64,000 bases of DNA, from assembly GCF_001425175.1 (NCBI RefSeq), contig NZ_LMDV01000009.1, forward strand, positions 746,356 to 810,355. The letters run 5' to 3'. Positions 32,527 through 40,543 of the stretch are shown piece by piece (positions within the stretch are counted from its first letter, which is position 1; every line of letters starts with the position of its first letter). Below the pieces are notes generated by a model. The model was not told the DNA's origin, did not search any database, and saw nothing but the letters and a program-made list of their open reading frames with translations. A program made the position numbers and the translations under genes. The stretch is from Nocardioides sp. Root1257 (lineage in GTDB: Bacteria; Actinomycetota; Actinomycetes; Propionibacteriales; Nocardioidaceae).

Positions 32527-34038
32527 ATGTCGAGCCTGCTGATCCGCAACGCCCGCCTGGTGCCCCTCGTAGCCGGGGAGCCCGCCCCCGACTCGCCCGT
32601 CGACGTCGCGATCGAGGACGGCGTCGTGACCGCCGCCGGTCCGGCCCTCGACCGCCCCGCCGGTGCCGACGAGCTCGACGCCGAGGGCCGGTGGGCGACG
32701 CCCGGGCTCTGGGACCAGCACACCCACCTGGCGCAGTGGACGCTCGCGTCGCAGCGACTCGACCTCGCGGGCGCGCGGTCGCCGGAGGACGCGACCCGCG
32801 CCGTCGCCGAGCGGATCGCCGACTACCCCGACCTCCCCGTCATCGGCTGGGGACACCGCTCGGCCGGCTGGGACCGCGAGGTGACCGTGTCGGAGCTCGA
32901 CGCGGTCTCGGGGGACACCGCCGTCGTGCTGATCAGCGGCGACGGCCACCACGCCTGGCTGAACACGACGGCGCTGCTGCACCTGGCGATGCCGGTCCGC
33001 GACTCGGTGGTCCGCGAGACGGAGTGGTTCGCGGCGTACCCGCGCCTGGCCACGCTCGTCGGCAACGACGGCACCTCGCCGGAGGCCTACCGGCGGATGC
33101 TCGACGAGGCGGCCTCGCGCGGCATCACCGGCATGGTCGACTTCGAGTTCGGCGCGAGCCGGGAGGACTGGGCGGAGCGGTGGACGCAGGACTGCGACCT
33201 GCTGCGGATCCGCTGGGCGACCTATCTGAACACCCTCGACGACGTGATCGCTGCCGGCCTGCGTACCGGTGACCCGCTGGCCGGCGACCCGCGGCTGACG
33301 ATGGGTCCGCTGAAGATCATCAGCGACGGCTCGCTCAACACCCGCACGGCCTGGTGCTGCGAGCCCTACGGCGACGCGCACCGTCTCGAGTACCCGTCCG
33401 GGCAGCCGAACCTCTCCGGCGCCGAGCTGCGCGAGCAGCTCGGCCGGGCGCACCGGGCCGGCCTCGAGATCGCCACCCACGCCATCGGCGACGCGGCGGT
33501 GCAGGAGGCGCTCGCGGCGTACGCCGACACCGGCGCGCGCGGATCGGTCGAGCACGCGCAGATGGCCCGCCGCGACGACGTACGACGGATGGCGGAGCTC
33601 GGGATCCGCGCGAGCGTGCAGCCGGCGCACCTGCTCGACGACCGCGACCTCACCGACAAGATCTGGGGCGAGCGGGCGGAGCGCTGCTTCGCGTTCCGCT
33701 GGATGCTCGACGACGGGGTCGAGCTCGCCCTCGGCTCGGACGCCCCCGTCTCGCCGCTGGACCCGTGGCTCGCGATGGCCGCCGCGGTGCACCGCAGCGC
33801 CGACGAGCGCGGCCCGTGGCACGGCGAGCAGGCCCTCAGCGTGCGCGAGGTGCTGGCGGCATCGGTCGACGGTCAGCCCACCCTGGCGACCGGCTCTCGC
33901 GGCGACGTCGTGCTGCTCGACCGGGACCCGCTGCTGAGCGACCTCGACCAGCGCGACACCGCGTCGCTGGGCACGGCGCTGCGGACGATGCCGGTCGCCG
34001 CGACCGTCGTCGCGGGGCGGATCGCGCACCGCGCCTGA
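32527..34038 (+). CDS. Amidohydrolase-3 family metal-dependent hydrolase (YtcJ-like)
   Basis: A 503-residue cytosolic hydrolase. Metal ligands are visible in WDQHTH (H65, H67), the bridging Lys region GPLKIISDGSLNTRTAW, THAIGD, SVEHAQM and the final Asp motif LGSDAPVSPLDPW. The N- and C-terminal beta-sandwich strands are present (LLIRNARLVPL; GDVVLLDRDPL). The family removes N-substituents from amides or similar; the true substrate is unknown. It converges with the SGNH hydrolase gene (3-bp gap). Confidence 0.88.
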   Translation: MSSLLIRNARLVPLVAGEPAPDSPVDVAIEDGVVTAAGPALDRPAGADELDAEGRWATPGLWDQHTHLAQWTLASQRLDLAGARSPEDATRAVAERIADYPDLPVIGWGHRSAGWDREVTVSELDAVSGDTAVVLISGDGHHAWLNTTALLHLAMPVRDSVVRETEWFAAYPRLATLVGNDGTSPEAYRRMLDEAASRGITGMVDFEFGASREDWAERWTQDCDLLRIRWATYLNTLDDVIAAGLRTGDPLAGDPRLTMGPLKIISDGSLNTRTAWCCEPYGDAHRLEYPSGQPNLSGAELREQLGRAHRAGLEIATHAIGDAAVQEALAAYADTGARGSVEHAQMARRDDVRRMAELGIRASVQPAHLLDDRDLTDKIWGERAERCFAFRWMLDDGVELALGSDAPVSPLDPWLAMAAAVHRSADERGPWHGEQALSVREVLAASVDGQPTLATGSRGDVVLLDRDPLLSDLDQRDTASLGTALRTMPVAATVVAGRIAHRA

Positions 34039-34041
34039 GCG

Positions 34042-34935
34042 TCAGCCCTTGCTCTGCAGGAGGTCGACGACCAACCCGGCGACGGCCTGCTGCTCCACGG
34101 CGAGCGGGTGGTAGGCGAGCGCCCTCGACGCCGACGTGACCCGGCCGTTGATCCACGGGTCGTCCGCGCAGATGTCGTGCCCGGCGCTCGCCGTCCAGAT
34201 GTCGACGTACTCGGCGCGGGCGTCGCCCGCGGCGGCCTCGACCGTCCGTGTCAGGCCCTCGTTGACCTGACGGGCGAAGGCGTAGTCCCCGTCGGCGAGC
34301 GGGAGGTCGTCGCAGGACCCGGTCTCCGGGACGATCTGCGGGTAGCCGACGAGCAGCACCCGGGCGTGGGGGGCGCGGGTGCGCACCTCGTCGACCACGC
34401 CGACGAGGTTGTCGTGGATCCGCGCCAGCGTCGCGTCGAGACCGTCCGCGAAGCGCTGGGTGCACGGGCTGCCGACCGGGTTGCCGGCGCCGAGCTGCGT
34501 GCACTGGGCGAGCACGGTGCCGAAGAGCCCCTCGTCGTTGCCGCCGAGCCCGATCGTGACGAGGTCGGTGCTGCGGCGCACCGCGTCGAGCTGCGGCGGC
34601 ACCGTGCCGGTCCGGCCCTGCTGCGCCGCTGCGATGTCGCCGGTCGTGGCGCCGCTGCAGCTGACGTCGGTGAGCTTCGTGCCCGCCATGGCGGTGGCCA
34701 CCAGGGCGGGGTAGTTGACGCCCGAGCGCAGGCAGATGGTGCTCGTGTCGGTCGGCGGGACGAGCGGCGCCGCCGTGTAGGAGTCGCCCAGCGCGACGTA
34801 CTGGTCGTACGCCGTCGGCGCCGCGGTCGGGCTGCCGGTGGTCTCGGCCGGTGCGGGCGCGGGCGTCGGTTCCGCCTCGCTGCAGCCGGCGAGCGCGGCG
34901 ACAGCGAGCAGCAGGGCGGGGAGGGCGCGGCGCAT
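34042..34935 (-). CDS. SGNH/GDSL hydrolase, secreted lipoprotein
   Basis: A 297-residue predicted esterase/lipase. The signal peptide ends with lipobox ALAGC (Cys18); a Pro/Thr-rich linker follows. Block I is VALGDSYTAAP with the nucleophile Ser52, block III is GLGGNDEGLF, and the His of block V is in LAYHPLAVEQQAVA near the C-terminus. Six or more Cys suggest disulfides outside the membrane, as in Streptomyces SGNH lipases. Natural substrate unknown. TACGGT lies 7 nt before the ATG. It is divergent from the second CDF gene with only 37 bp between the starts, so the promoters overlap. Confidence 0.9.
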   Translation of the reverse strand: MRRALPALLLAVAALAGCSEAEPTPAPAPAETTGSPTAAPTAYDQYVALGDSYTAAPLVPPTDTSTICLRSGVNYPALVATAMAGTKLTDVSCSGATTGDIAAAQQGRTGTVPPQLDAVRRSTDLVTIGLGGNDEGLFGTVLAQCTQLGAGNPVGSPCTQRFADGLDATLARIHDNLVGVVDEVRTRAPHARVLLVGYPQIVPETGSCDDLPLADGDYAFARQVNEGLTRTVEAAAGDARAEYVDIWTASAGHDICADDPWINGRVTSASRALAYHPLAVEQQAVAGLVVDLLQSKG

Positions 34936-34942
34936 GACCTCG

Positions 34943-34948
34943 ACCGTA
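34943..34948 (-). promoter_or_regulatory. Leaderless-type -10 box (TACGGT) for the SGNH gene
   Basis: On the minus strand TACGGT is 7 nt before the ATG at 34935. Confidence 0.45.
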
Positions 34949-34959
34949 CGGGCGGGGCG

Positions 34960-34965
34960 GATACT
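34960..34965 (+). promoter_or_regulatory. Leaderless-type -10 box (GATACT) for the second CDF gene
   Basis: GATACT is 7 nt before the ATG at 34973, only 12 bp from the opposing box of the SGNH gene. Confidence 0.4.
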
Positions 34966-34972
34966 GGACGAC

Positions 34973-35929
34973 ATGGCCTCCACCGACGTCCCGGCGGCGC
35001 CGACCGGAGGCGAGTCCCTGCTCACGGTCGTCATCGCCCTCGCGGCGAACACGCTCCTCGCCATCGCCAAGACCGCGGCCGCCGTCCTCACCGGCTCGGC
35101 CGCGATGGTCGCGGAGGCTGCCCACTCGTGGGCGGACTCGGGCAACGAGGTCTTCCTGCTCGTCGCCGAGCGCAGCGGCAGCCGGCCGCGCGACGAGGAG
35201 CACCCGCGGGGCTACGGCCGCGCGACGTACGCCTGGTCGATGATCGCCGCCTTCGGGCTCTTCACCGCGGGCGCGGTGGTCTCGATCTGGCACGGCGTCA
35301 CCCAGCTGACGAGCGAGTCCGAGGAGACCAGCTACCTCGTCAACTACGTCGTCCTCGGCATCGCCTTCCTGCTCGAGGGCACGTCCTTCCTCCAGGCCAG
35401 CCGCCAGGTCCACGGGGCGTCGCAGCGCCTCGCGATGCACCCGCTGCGCTACGTCGCGCAGACCTCGAACCCGACCCTGCGCGCCGTCTTCTTCGAGGAC
35501 TTCTCCGCGCTCCTCGGCATCCTGATCGCCGGCGCCGGGATCGGGCTCCACCAGCTGACCGGCAACGGGATCTTCGACGCGATCGCGTCGATCGCCATCG
35601 GCGTCCTGCTCGCGCTCGTCGCGATCTTCCTCATCCGTCGCAACATGGACTACCTCCTCGGCGAGCCGCCCACCGCCGAGACCCGGTCCCGGGTGATCGC
35701 CGGACTGCTCGACCACCCGCAGATCGAGCGCCTCACCTACCTGCACCTGGAGTACGTCGGGCCGGCGCGGCTGTTCGTCGTCGCCGCGGTCGACCTGGTC
35801 GGCGACGACACCGAGGACCACCTCGCCATCCGCCTGCGGCAGGTGGAGACCGACATCGAGCAGCACCCCCTCGTCGAGGACGCCGTGCTCACCCTGGCGC
35901 TGCCCGATCGCCCGTCGCTGACGCCCTGA
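34973..35929 (+). CDS. Cation diffusion facilitator family transporter (second copy, different subtype)
   Basis: A 318-residue inner-membrane protein with about six helices. The first metal site region is MVAEAAHSWADSGNE (HxxxD) and the second EDFSALLGILIAG (D near the start of helix 5). Unlike the exporter at 2050 it has no His-rich tail, and it belongs to the FieF/CDF3-like group with a conserved HPRGYGRATYAW loop. The C-terminal cytoplasmic domain runs from about 225. Substrate could be Fe(II), Mn(II) or Zn(II). Followed by a long nested palindrome 37 bp after the stop. Confidence 0.88.
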   Translation: MASTDVPAAPTGGESLLTVVIALAANTLLAIAKTAAAVLTGSAAMVAEAAHSWADSGNEVFLLVAERSGSRPRDEEHPRGYGRATYAWSMIAAFGLFTAGAVVSIWHGVTQLTSESEETSYLVNYVVLGIAFLLEGTSFLQASRQVHGASQRLAMHPLRYVAQTSNPTLRAVFFEDFSALLGILIAGAGIGLHQLTGNGIFDAIASIAIGVLLALVAIFLIRRNMDYLLGEPPTAETRSRVIAGLLDHPQIERLTYLHLEYVGPARLFVVAAVDLVGDDTEDHLAIRLRQVETDIEQHPLVEDAVLTLALPDRPSLTP

Positions 35930-35966
35930 CCCAGGCCCGCCCGGGCAGCCGCCCGGGGGCACGACC

Positions 35967-36042
35967 GCTGTAACGCGGGGTTAGACCCACTAGGCACCCC
36001 GTTCGAACGGGGTCACCAGTGCCCCTAACCCCGCGTTACAGC
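35967..36042. repeat. 76-bp nested palindrome (TGTAACGCGGGGTTAG family)
   Basis: Outer arms GCTGTAACGCGGGGTTAG (35967-35984) and the perfect complement at 36025-36042; the centre is a perfect 16-bp palindrome CCCCGTTCGAACGGGG (35997-36012), with CACTAGG/CCAGTG partial pairing between. It lies between two genes of the same strand and could terminate the CDF transcript. Same arm motif and size as the element at 18923-18996. Confidence 0.85.
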
Positions 36043-36119
36043 CGAGCGGCGCAGCCGTGCACCACCACCTCATGAGGACCGCCCCGGCACCGACTTCCGA
36101 GCGAATTTCGGCGAAACGC

Positions 36120-36156
36120 TTGACGTCGAATAAGTAAGTGCGCTGAACTAACAAAC
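36120..36156 (+). promoter_or_regulatory. Promoter region of the amino-sugar regulator/operon
   Basis: TTGACG (36120-36125) is a good -35 element; an A/T-rich stretch (AATAAGTAAGT, then GAACTAACAAAC) runs to the GTG at 36157, though no clear -10 at 17 bp is seen. TTTCGGCGAAA (36105-36115) is a small dyad just upstream. Confidence 0.35.
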
Positions 36157-37287
36157 GTGACCACGACCTCTCCGGTGGGCCGGCAGCTCCGGCCCCGCGG
36201 CAAGCTCCTCCAGGAGGACGCCCGTCGCCACCACCGGTCGCTGCTGCTCCAGCAGCTCTTCCGGGAGGGGCCGGCGAGCCGCGCGGACCTGGCCCGGACC
36301 AGCGGCCTGACCCGCGTGACCGTCTCCGACCTGGTCGGCGAGCTGGTCGCGGACGGCCTGGTCGAGGAGCTCGGGGCACCCGCCGAGAGCCGCGTCGGCA
36401 AGCCGCCGACGCTGGTCGGCCTGGCCGCGGACTCGACGCACATCATCGGCATCGACCTCTCGGCGACCGACCGGATGACCGGGGCCGTCATCAACCTGGC
36501 CGGCGAGGTGCAGGCCCGCCACGAGCTGCCGCTCGACGGCGCTGTCGGTGCGGACGCCGTCGCGCTGGTCCACCGGCTCGCGACCGAGCTGATCGGCATG
36601 ACCGCGCGGCCCGTGCTCGGTGTCGGCGTCGGCAGCCCCGGCGTGGTCGACGCCGACGGCACCGTGATCGACGCACCCAACCTCTCCTGGACCGACACCC
36701 CGCTCGCCGCCAGCCTCGCCGAGGCTCTCGGGGTCCCGGTCTTCGTCGCGAACGACGCCAACACCGCCGTGCTCGGCGAGCACACGTTCGGCGCCTCCGG
36801 CGACGGTGGCCTGATGGTGCTCCGGGTCGGGACCGGTGTCGGTGCCGGCCTGGTGCTCGGCGGCTCCCTGCTGCACGGCCACCTCGGCGCCGCCGGCGAG
36901 ATCGGCCACGTGGTCGTCGACCCGGACGGCGAGCGCTGCGCCTGCTCGCGCACCGGCTGCCTCGAGACGATCCTCGCGGTCCCGCACCTGCGGCGGCGCC
37001 TCGCCGAGGGCGCGGACCCGACCGAGGTCCTCGGCGGGGTCGGGGAGCAGCTCGGGGCCGCGCTGGCGCCGGTCGTCGGGACCCTCAACCTGCACGAGCT
37101 GGTGCTGAGCGGCCCGCAGGAGCTGCTCGACGGCCCGCTCCTGGAGGCGACCGACCGCAGCATCCGCGTGCGGACCATGCCGGTCAGCTCGGCGGGCCTC
37201 GTGGTCCGCACCTCGACGCTCGGCGAGGACGTGGTCCTCGTCGGTGCAGCCGTCCTCGTCCTGGCCGGACAGCTCGGCGTGTCCTGA
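36157..37287 (+). CDS. ROK-family transcriptional regulator of amino-sugar uptake
   Basis: A 376-residue NagC/Mlc-type regulator. An N-terminal winged helix-turn-helix (about residues 28-75: ASRADLARTSGLTRVTVSDL) precedes the ROK sugar-binding domain with the zinc motif CACSRTGCLE (about 267-276) and the EIGH block GAAGEIGHVVVDPDG. The start is GTG. It is the first gene of a cluster that encodes binding protein, permeases, NagZ, kinase, NagA and NagB, separated from the binding-protein gene by 81 bp; it very likely regulates the cluster in response to GlcNAc or GlcNAc-6-P. Confidence 0.9.
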   Translation: MTTTSPVGRQLRPRGKLLQEDARRHHRSLLLQQLFREGPASRADLARTSGLTRVTVSDLVGELVADGLVEELGAPAESRVGKPPTLVGLAADSTHIIGIDLSATDRMTGAVINLAGEVQARHELPLDGAVGADAVALVHRLATELIGMTARPVLGVGVGSPGVVDADGTVIDAPNLSWTDTPLAASLAEALGVPVFVANDANTAVLGEHTFGASGDGGLMVLRVGTGVGAGLVLGGSLLHGHLGAAGEIGHVVVDPDGERCACSRTGCLETILAVPHLRRRLAEGADPTEVLGGVGEQLGAALAPVVGTLNLHELVLSGPQELLDGPLLEATDRSIRVRTMPVSSAGLVVRTSTLGEDVVLVGAAVLVLAGQLGVS

Positions 37288-37368
37288 CGACCCCAACTCG
37301 GAACCCATCTCGGAACCACCACCACCCACCACCACATCAGCAGAGAAGCTCGACGAGAGGAAACAGCG

Positions 37369-38673
37369 GTGCGCATCAAGAAGCCCCTCAGGAACGCTGC
37401 GGCGGTCGCGGCCATCGCCACGATGGCCGTGGCGTCCCTGGCCGCGTGCGGCAGCGACAGCAGCGACGGCGACGCGTCGAGCGACGGACCCAAGACCGCG
37501 GACATCCGCGTCTGGCTCAACGGCACGGACACCCCGCAGGAGGCGCGGGACTGGCTGAAGAAGACCTTCGAGGACGAGAACCCCGGCTCCACGCTGACCA
37601 TCGAGCAGCAGGAGTGGGACGGCCTCGTCGAGAAGCTGACGACCTCGCTCTCCAGCGAGTCCGAGACCCCGGACGTCGTCGAGATCGGCAACACCCAGGC
37701 CCCGACCTTCACCTCGGCCGGCGCGTTCTCCGACATGACCGACCAGCTCGACAGCCTCGGTGGCGACGACCTGCTCCAGGGCTTCGTCGACGGCGCCACC
37801 GTCGACGGCGCGACGTACGCCGTGCCGTACTACGCCGGGTCGAAGTACGTCTTCTACCGCAAGGACCTCTTCAAGGCCGCCGGCATCACCGCCGTGCCGA
37901 CCACGATGGACGAGTTCATCGACGACGCCGTCAAGCTGAAGCAGGCGAACCCCAAGCCGGCCAACTTCTCCGGCTTCTGGTTCCCCGGTCAGGACTGGCG
38001 CAACGGCGCCGCCTTCATCTGGGACGCCGGCGGCGACCTGGCGACGGCCGATGGCGACCAGTGGTCGGGCGCCCTCGAGAGCCCCGAGTCGATCGCCGGT
38101 CTCGAGACCGCGCAGAAGCTCTTCACCGAGGCGTCGGGCGCGGCCAAGGACGGCAACGAGGCCGACTCGTGGACGCCGTTCTGCGCCGGTGAGATCGGCA
38201 TGGTCTCGGCCCCCGGCTGGATCAAGGGCCTGATCCTGGACCCGAAGACCGGGTGCCCCGACACGTACGGCAAGCAGATCGGCGTCTTCGCCCTGCCCGG
38301 CACCGACGGCCAGCCCGCCCCGGTCCTCCTCGGCGGCTCGGACATCGCGATCGCGGCCAAGTCCGCCAACCAGGAGCTGGCCCAGAAGGCCGTCGCCCTG
38401 ATGCTCAGCAAGGACTACCAGACGATCATGGCGAAGGCCGGCCTCACCCCCGCGCTGAACTCGCTCGCCCCGCTCCTCGGTGACGACGAGTTCGCTGCCG
38501 CCACGATCGCCGCCGCGTCCAACGCCAAGCTCACCCCGGCCGCGCCGGGCTGGGCCAACGTCGAGGGCTCCCGGGTCCTCGAGGACCTGTTCAGCGGCCT
38601 GGCCCAGGGCGGCGACCCCGCCGAGCTGGCGGCCAAGGCCGACGAGCAGATGAACGAGCAGATCAACGGCTGA
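37369..38673 (+). CDS. Sugar ABC transporter substrate-binding lipoprotein (amino-sugar/chito-oligosaccharide type)
   Basis: A 434-residue extracytoplasmic binding protein. The signal peptide ends in lipobox SLAAC (Cys27), followed by an acidic Ser/Asp linker. The body is a family-1 binding protein: ADIRVWLNGTDTPQEARDWLK, VPYYAGSKYVFYRKDLF (about 144-160) and GGSDIAIAAKSANQELAQKA. Context with NagZ, NagA and NagB points to GlcNAc, chitobiose or a muropeptide disaccharide, like NgcE or DasA of Streptomyces; the exact sugar is inferred. The start is GTG with GAGAGG 8 nt upstream. No ATPase gene is in the cluster, so a shared MsiK-type ATPase is likely encoded elsewhere. Confidence 0.9.
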   Translation: MRIKKPLRNAAAVAAIATMAVASLAACGSDSSDGDASSDGPKTADIRVWLNGTDTPQEARDWLKKTFEDENPGSTLTIEQQEWDGLVEKLTTSLSSESETPDVVEIGNTQAPTFTSAGAFSDMTDQLDSLGGDDLLQGFVDGATVDGATYAVPYYAGSKYVFYRKDLFKAAGITAVPTTMDEFIDDAVKLKQANPKPANFSGFWFPGQDWRNGAAFIWDAGGDLATADGDQWSGALESPESIAGLETAQKLFTEASGAAKDGNEADSWTPFCAGEIGMVSAPGWIKGLILDPKTGCPDTYGKQIGVFALPGTDGQPAPVLLGGSDIAIAAKSANQELAQKAVALMLSKDYQTIMAKAGLTPALNSLAPLLGDDEFAAATIAAASNAKLTPAAPGWANVEGSRVLEDLFSGLAQGGDPAELAAKADEQMNEQING

Positions 38674-38702
38674 CCCAGCCACCGGCAGCACCCAGCAGCA
38701 CC

Positions 38703-38735
38703 CGGCCGGGGCGGTGTGAACCGCCGCCCCGGCCG
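38703..38735 (+). promoter_or_regulatory. Strong hairpin between binding-protein and permease genes
   Basis: CGGCCGGGGCGG (38703-38714) pairs perfectly with CCGCCCCGGCCG (38724-38735) across a 9-nt loop. Such intercistronic hairpins commonly lower expression of permease relative to the binding protein by partial termination or mRNA protection. Confidence 0.65.
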
Positions 38736-38781
38736 TGGCATGCCCACAATGTTCGACCGGACCGGTCGGAAGGAGGACGTG

Positions 38782-39702
38782 ATGACTGACCAGATCGTCG
38801 GCAAGCCGCCCCGCGCGCGGCGTACGCCACTGCCCTACCTGCTGCTGGTCCCGGCCGCGGTCGCGCTCGTCGTGGCCCTCGGCTACCCGCTCGTGCGCCA
38901 GGTCATCCTGTCCTTCCAGGACTACGGCCTCGCCCAGCAGTTCGGGAAGCCACCCGAGTGGGTCGGGGTCGACAACTACCGCGACCTCGTCACCGACCCC
39001 TACCTGTGGCGGGTCACGCTCCGCTCGCTGGTCTTCTGCCTGGTCAACGCCGTGGCCACGATGGTGATCGGCGTCGGCCTCGCCCTCCTGATGCGGCACA
39101 TGGCGAAGGGCGTCCGGCTGCTGCTGCAGACCGGCCTCCTGCTCGCCTGGGCGATGCCCGTCGTCGCGTCCCTCACCGTCTGGCAGTGGCTCTTCGACAC
39201 CAACTACGGCGTCATCAACTACGCGCTCACCAAGCTGGGCTTCGACTTCGAGGGCCATCCCTGGCTGCTGCAGCCGCTCTCCTTCTTCTTCGTCGCGACC
39301 GTGATCGTCGTGTGGATGAGCGTGCCGTTCGTCGCGTTCACCGTGTACGCCGCGCTCACCCAGGTGCCCGAGGAGCTGATGGAGTCGGCGGAGATCGACG
39401 GCGCCGGGGCGGTCGGCCGGCTGCGCCACATCGTGTTCCCCGCGGTGCGTCCGGTCCTGCTCGTGGTCGCGCTGCTCCAGGTCATCTGGGACCTGCGCGT
39501 CTTCACCCAGATCTACATCCTCCAGCAGGCTGGTGGGTCCACCCGCGACACCAACCTGCTCGGCACCTACATCTACCGGCTCGGGATCGGCGGCGGGAAG
39601 TTCGGCATGGCCGCGGCCGTCGCCATCTTCATGCTCGCGCTGACGGTCCTCCTGACCGCGCCGTACGTCCGGTCCATGCTCAAGCAGGAGAGGGAGGACT
39701 GA
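38782..39702 (+). CDS. Sugar ABC transporter permease (MalF-like)
   Basis: A 306-residue inner-membrane subunit with six main helices after the entry LPYLLLVPAAVALVVALGYP. The ATPase-contact EAA loop is LMESAEIDGAGAVGRLRHIV (about 202-221). It forms the heterodimer with the permease encoded next. The ATG at 38782 has AAGGAGG 5 nt upstream; an in-frame ATG farther upstream would place the hairpin near the coding region and lacks such a site. One base separates its stop from the next ATG. Confidence 0.92.
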   Translation: MTDQIVGKPPRARRTPLPYLLLVPAAVALVVALGYPLVRQVILSFQDYGLAQQFGKPPEWVGVDNYRDLVTDPYLWRVTLRSLVFCLVNAVATMVIGVGLALLMRHMAKGVRLLLQTGLLLAWAMPVVASLTVWQWLFDTNYGVINYALTKLGFDFEGHPWLLQPLSFFFVATVIVVWMSVPFVAFTVYAALTQVPEELMESAEIDGAGAVGRLRHIVFPAVRPVLLVVALLQVIWDLRVFTQIYILQQAGGSTRDTNLLGTYIYRLGIGGGKFGMAAAVAIFMLALTVLLTAPYVRSMLKQERED

Positions 39703-39703
39703 G

Positions 39704-40543
39704 ATGCCTCGCCCCGCCAGCCGCCCCCTGCGCGTCACGGCCAACGTCGTCGGCGTGATCGCGTTCGTGATCGCCGCGTTCCCCGTCTACTGGATGGTGA
39801 ACAGCTCGTTCCTCGACCGCAACGAGATCCGCAACCCGGTCCCCACCTGGGTGCCGTTCGGCGGCGACCTCGACAACTTCCGGACCGTGTTCGAGGGCGA
39901 CCAGTTCCTCAACGCGATGAAGATCAGCCTGATGGTGACCCTGCTGACGATCGTCGTCGCGCTGGCCTTCGCGTTCATCGCGTCCGTGGCGCTGTCGCGG
40001 TTCCGGTTCCGTGGCCGGATGTCCTTCATCGTGACCCTGCTGATCATCCAGATGATCCCGGTCGAAGGACTCTTCATCTCCCAGTACAAGATGCTGGAGA
40101 CGATGAACCTGCTCAACACGGTCGTCGGTCTCAGCCTGGTCTACGTCTCCCTGGTGCTGCCCTTCACGATCTGGACCCTGCGCGGCTTCGTCACCGGTGT
40201 GCCCTACGAGCTCGAGGAGGCCGCGATGATGGACGGCTGCTCGCGCACCCAGGCCTTCTTCCGGATCACCTTCCCGCTGCTGGCGCCCGGCCTCGTGGCG
40301 ACCGGTGTCTTCGGGTTCATCCAGGCGTGGAACGAGTTCTCCCTCGCGCTCATCGTGATGACGCGCGAGGACCACCGCACCCTGCCGCTGTGGCTCTCGA
40401 CCTTCACCGACGTCAACCGCGGCACCGACTGGGGCGGCATCATGGCCGGCTCCACCCTGATCGCCGTGCCGGTCATCATCTTCTTCCTGGTCGTCCAGGG
40501 CCGGATGGTCAGCGGCCTCACCTCGGGTGCGGTGAAGGGATGA
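39704..40543 (+). CDS. Sugar ABC transporter permease (MalG-like)
   Basis: A 279-residue second permease of the amino-sugar importer with six helices, the N-terminal block IAAFPVYWMVNSSFLDRNEI and the EAA loop ELEEAAMMDGCSRTQAFFRI (about 168-187). Its stop overlaps the NagZ-like gene by 4 bp (ATGA), linking uptake to the first intracellular hydrolytic step. Confidence 0.92.
   Translation: MPRPASRPLRVTANVVGVIAFVIAAFPVYWMVNSSFLDRNEIRNPVPTWVPFGGDLDNFRTVFEGDQFLNAMKISLMVTLLTIVVALAFAFIASVALSRFRFRGRMSFIVTLLIIQMIPVEGLFISQYKMLETMNLLNTVVGLSLVYVSLVLPFTIWTLRGFVTGVPYELEEAAMMDGCSRTQAFFRITFPLLAPGLVATGVFGFIQAWNEFSLALIVMTREDHRTLPLWLSTFTDVNRGTDWGGIMAGSTLIAVPVIIFFLVVQGRMVSGLTSGAVKG

Noticed and set aside
36148..39744. 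A 1198-codon minus-strand frame opposite the amino-sugar operon
   Set aside because: No recognisable domains; the plus strand encodes complete ROK, binding-protein and permease sequences in the same span.
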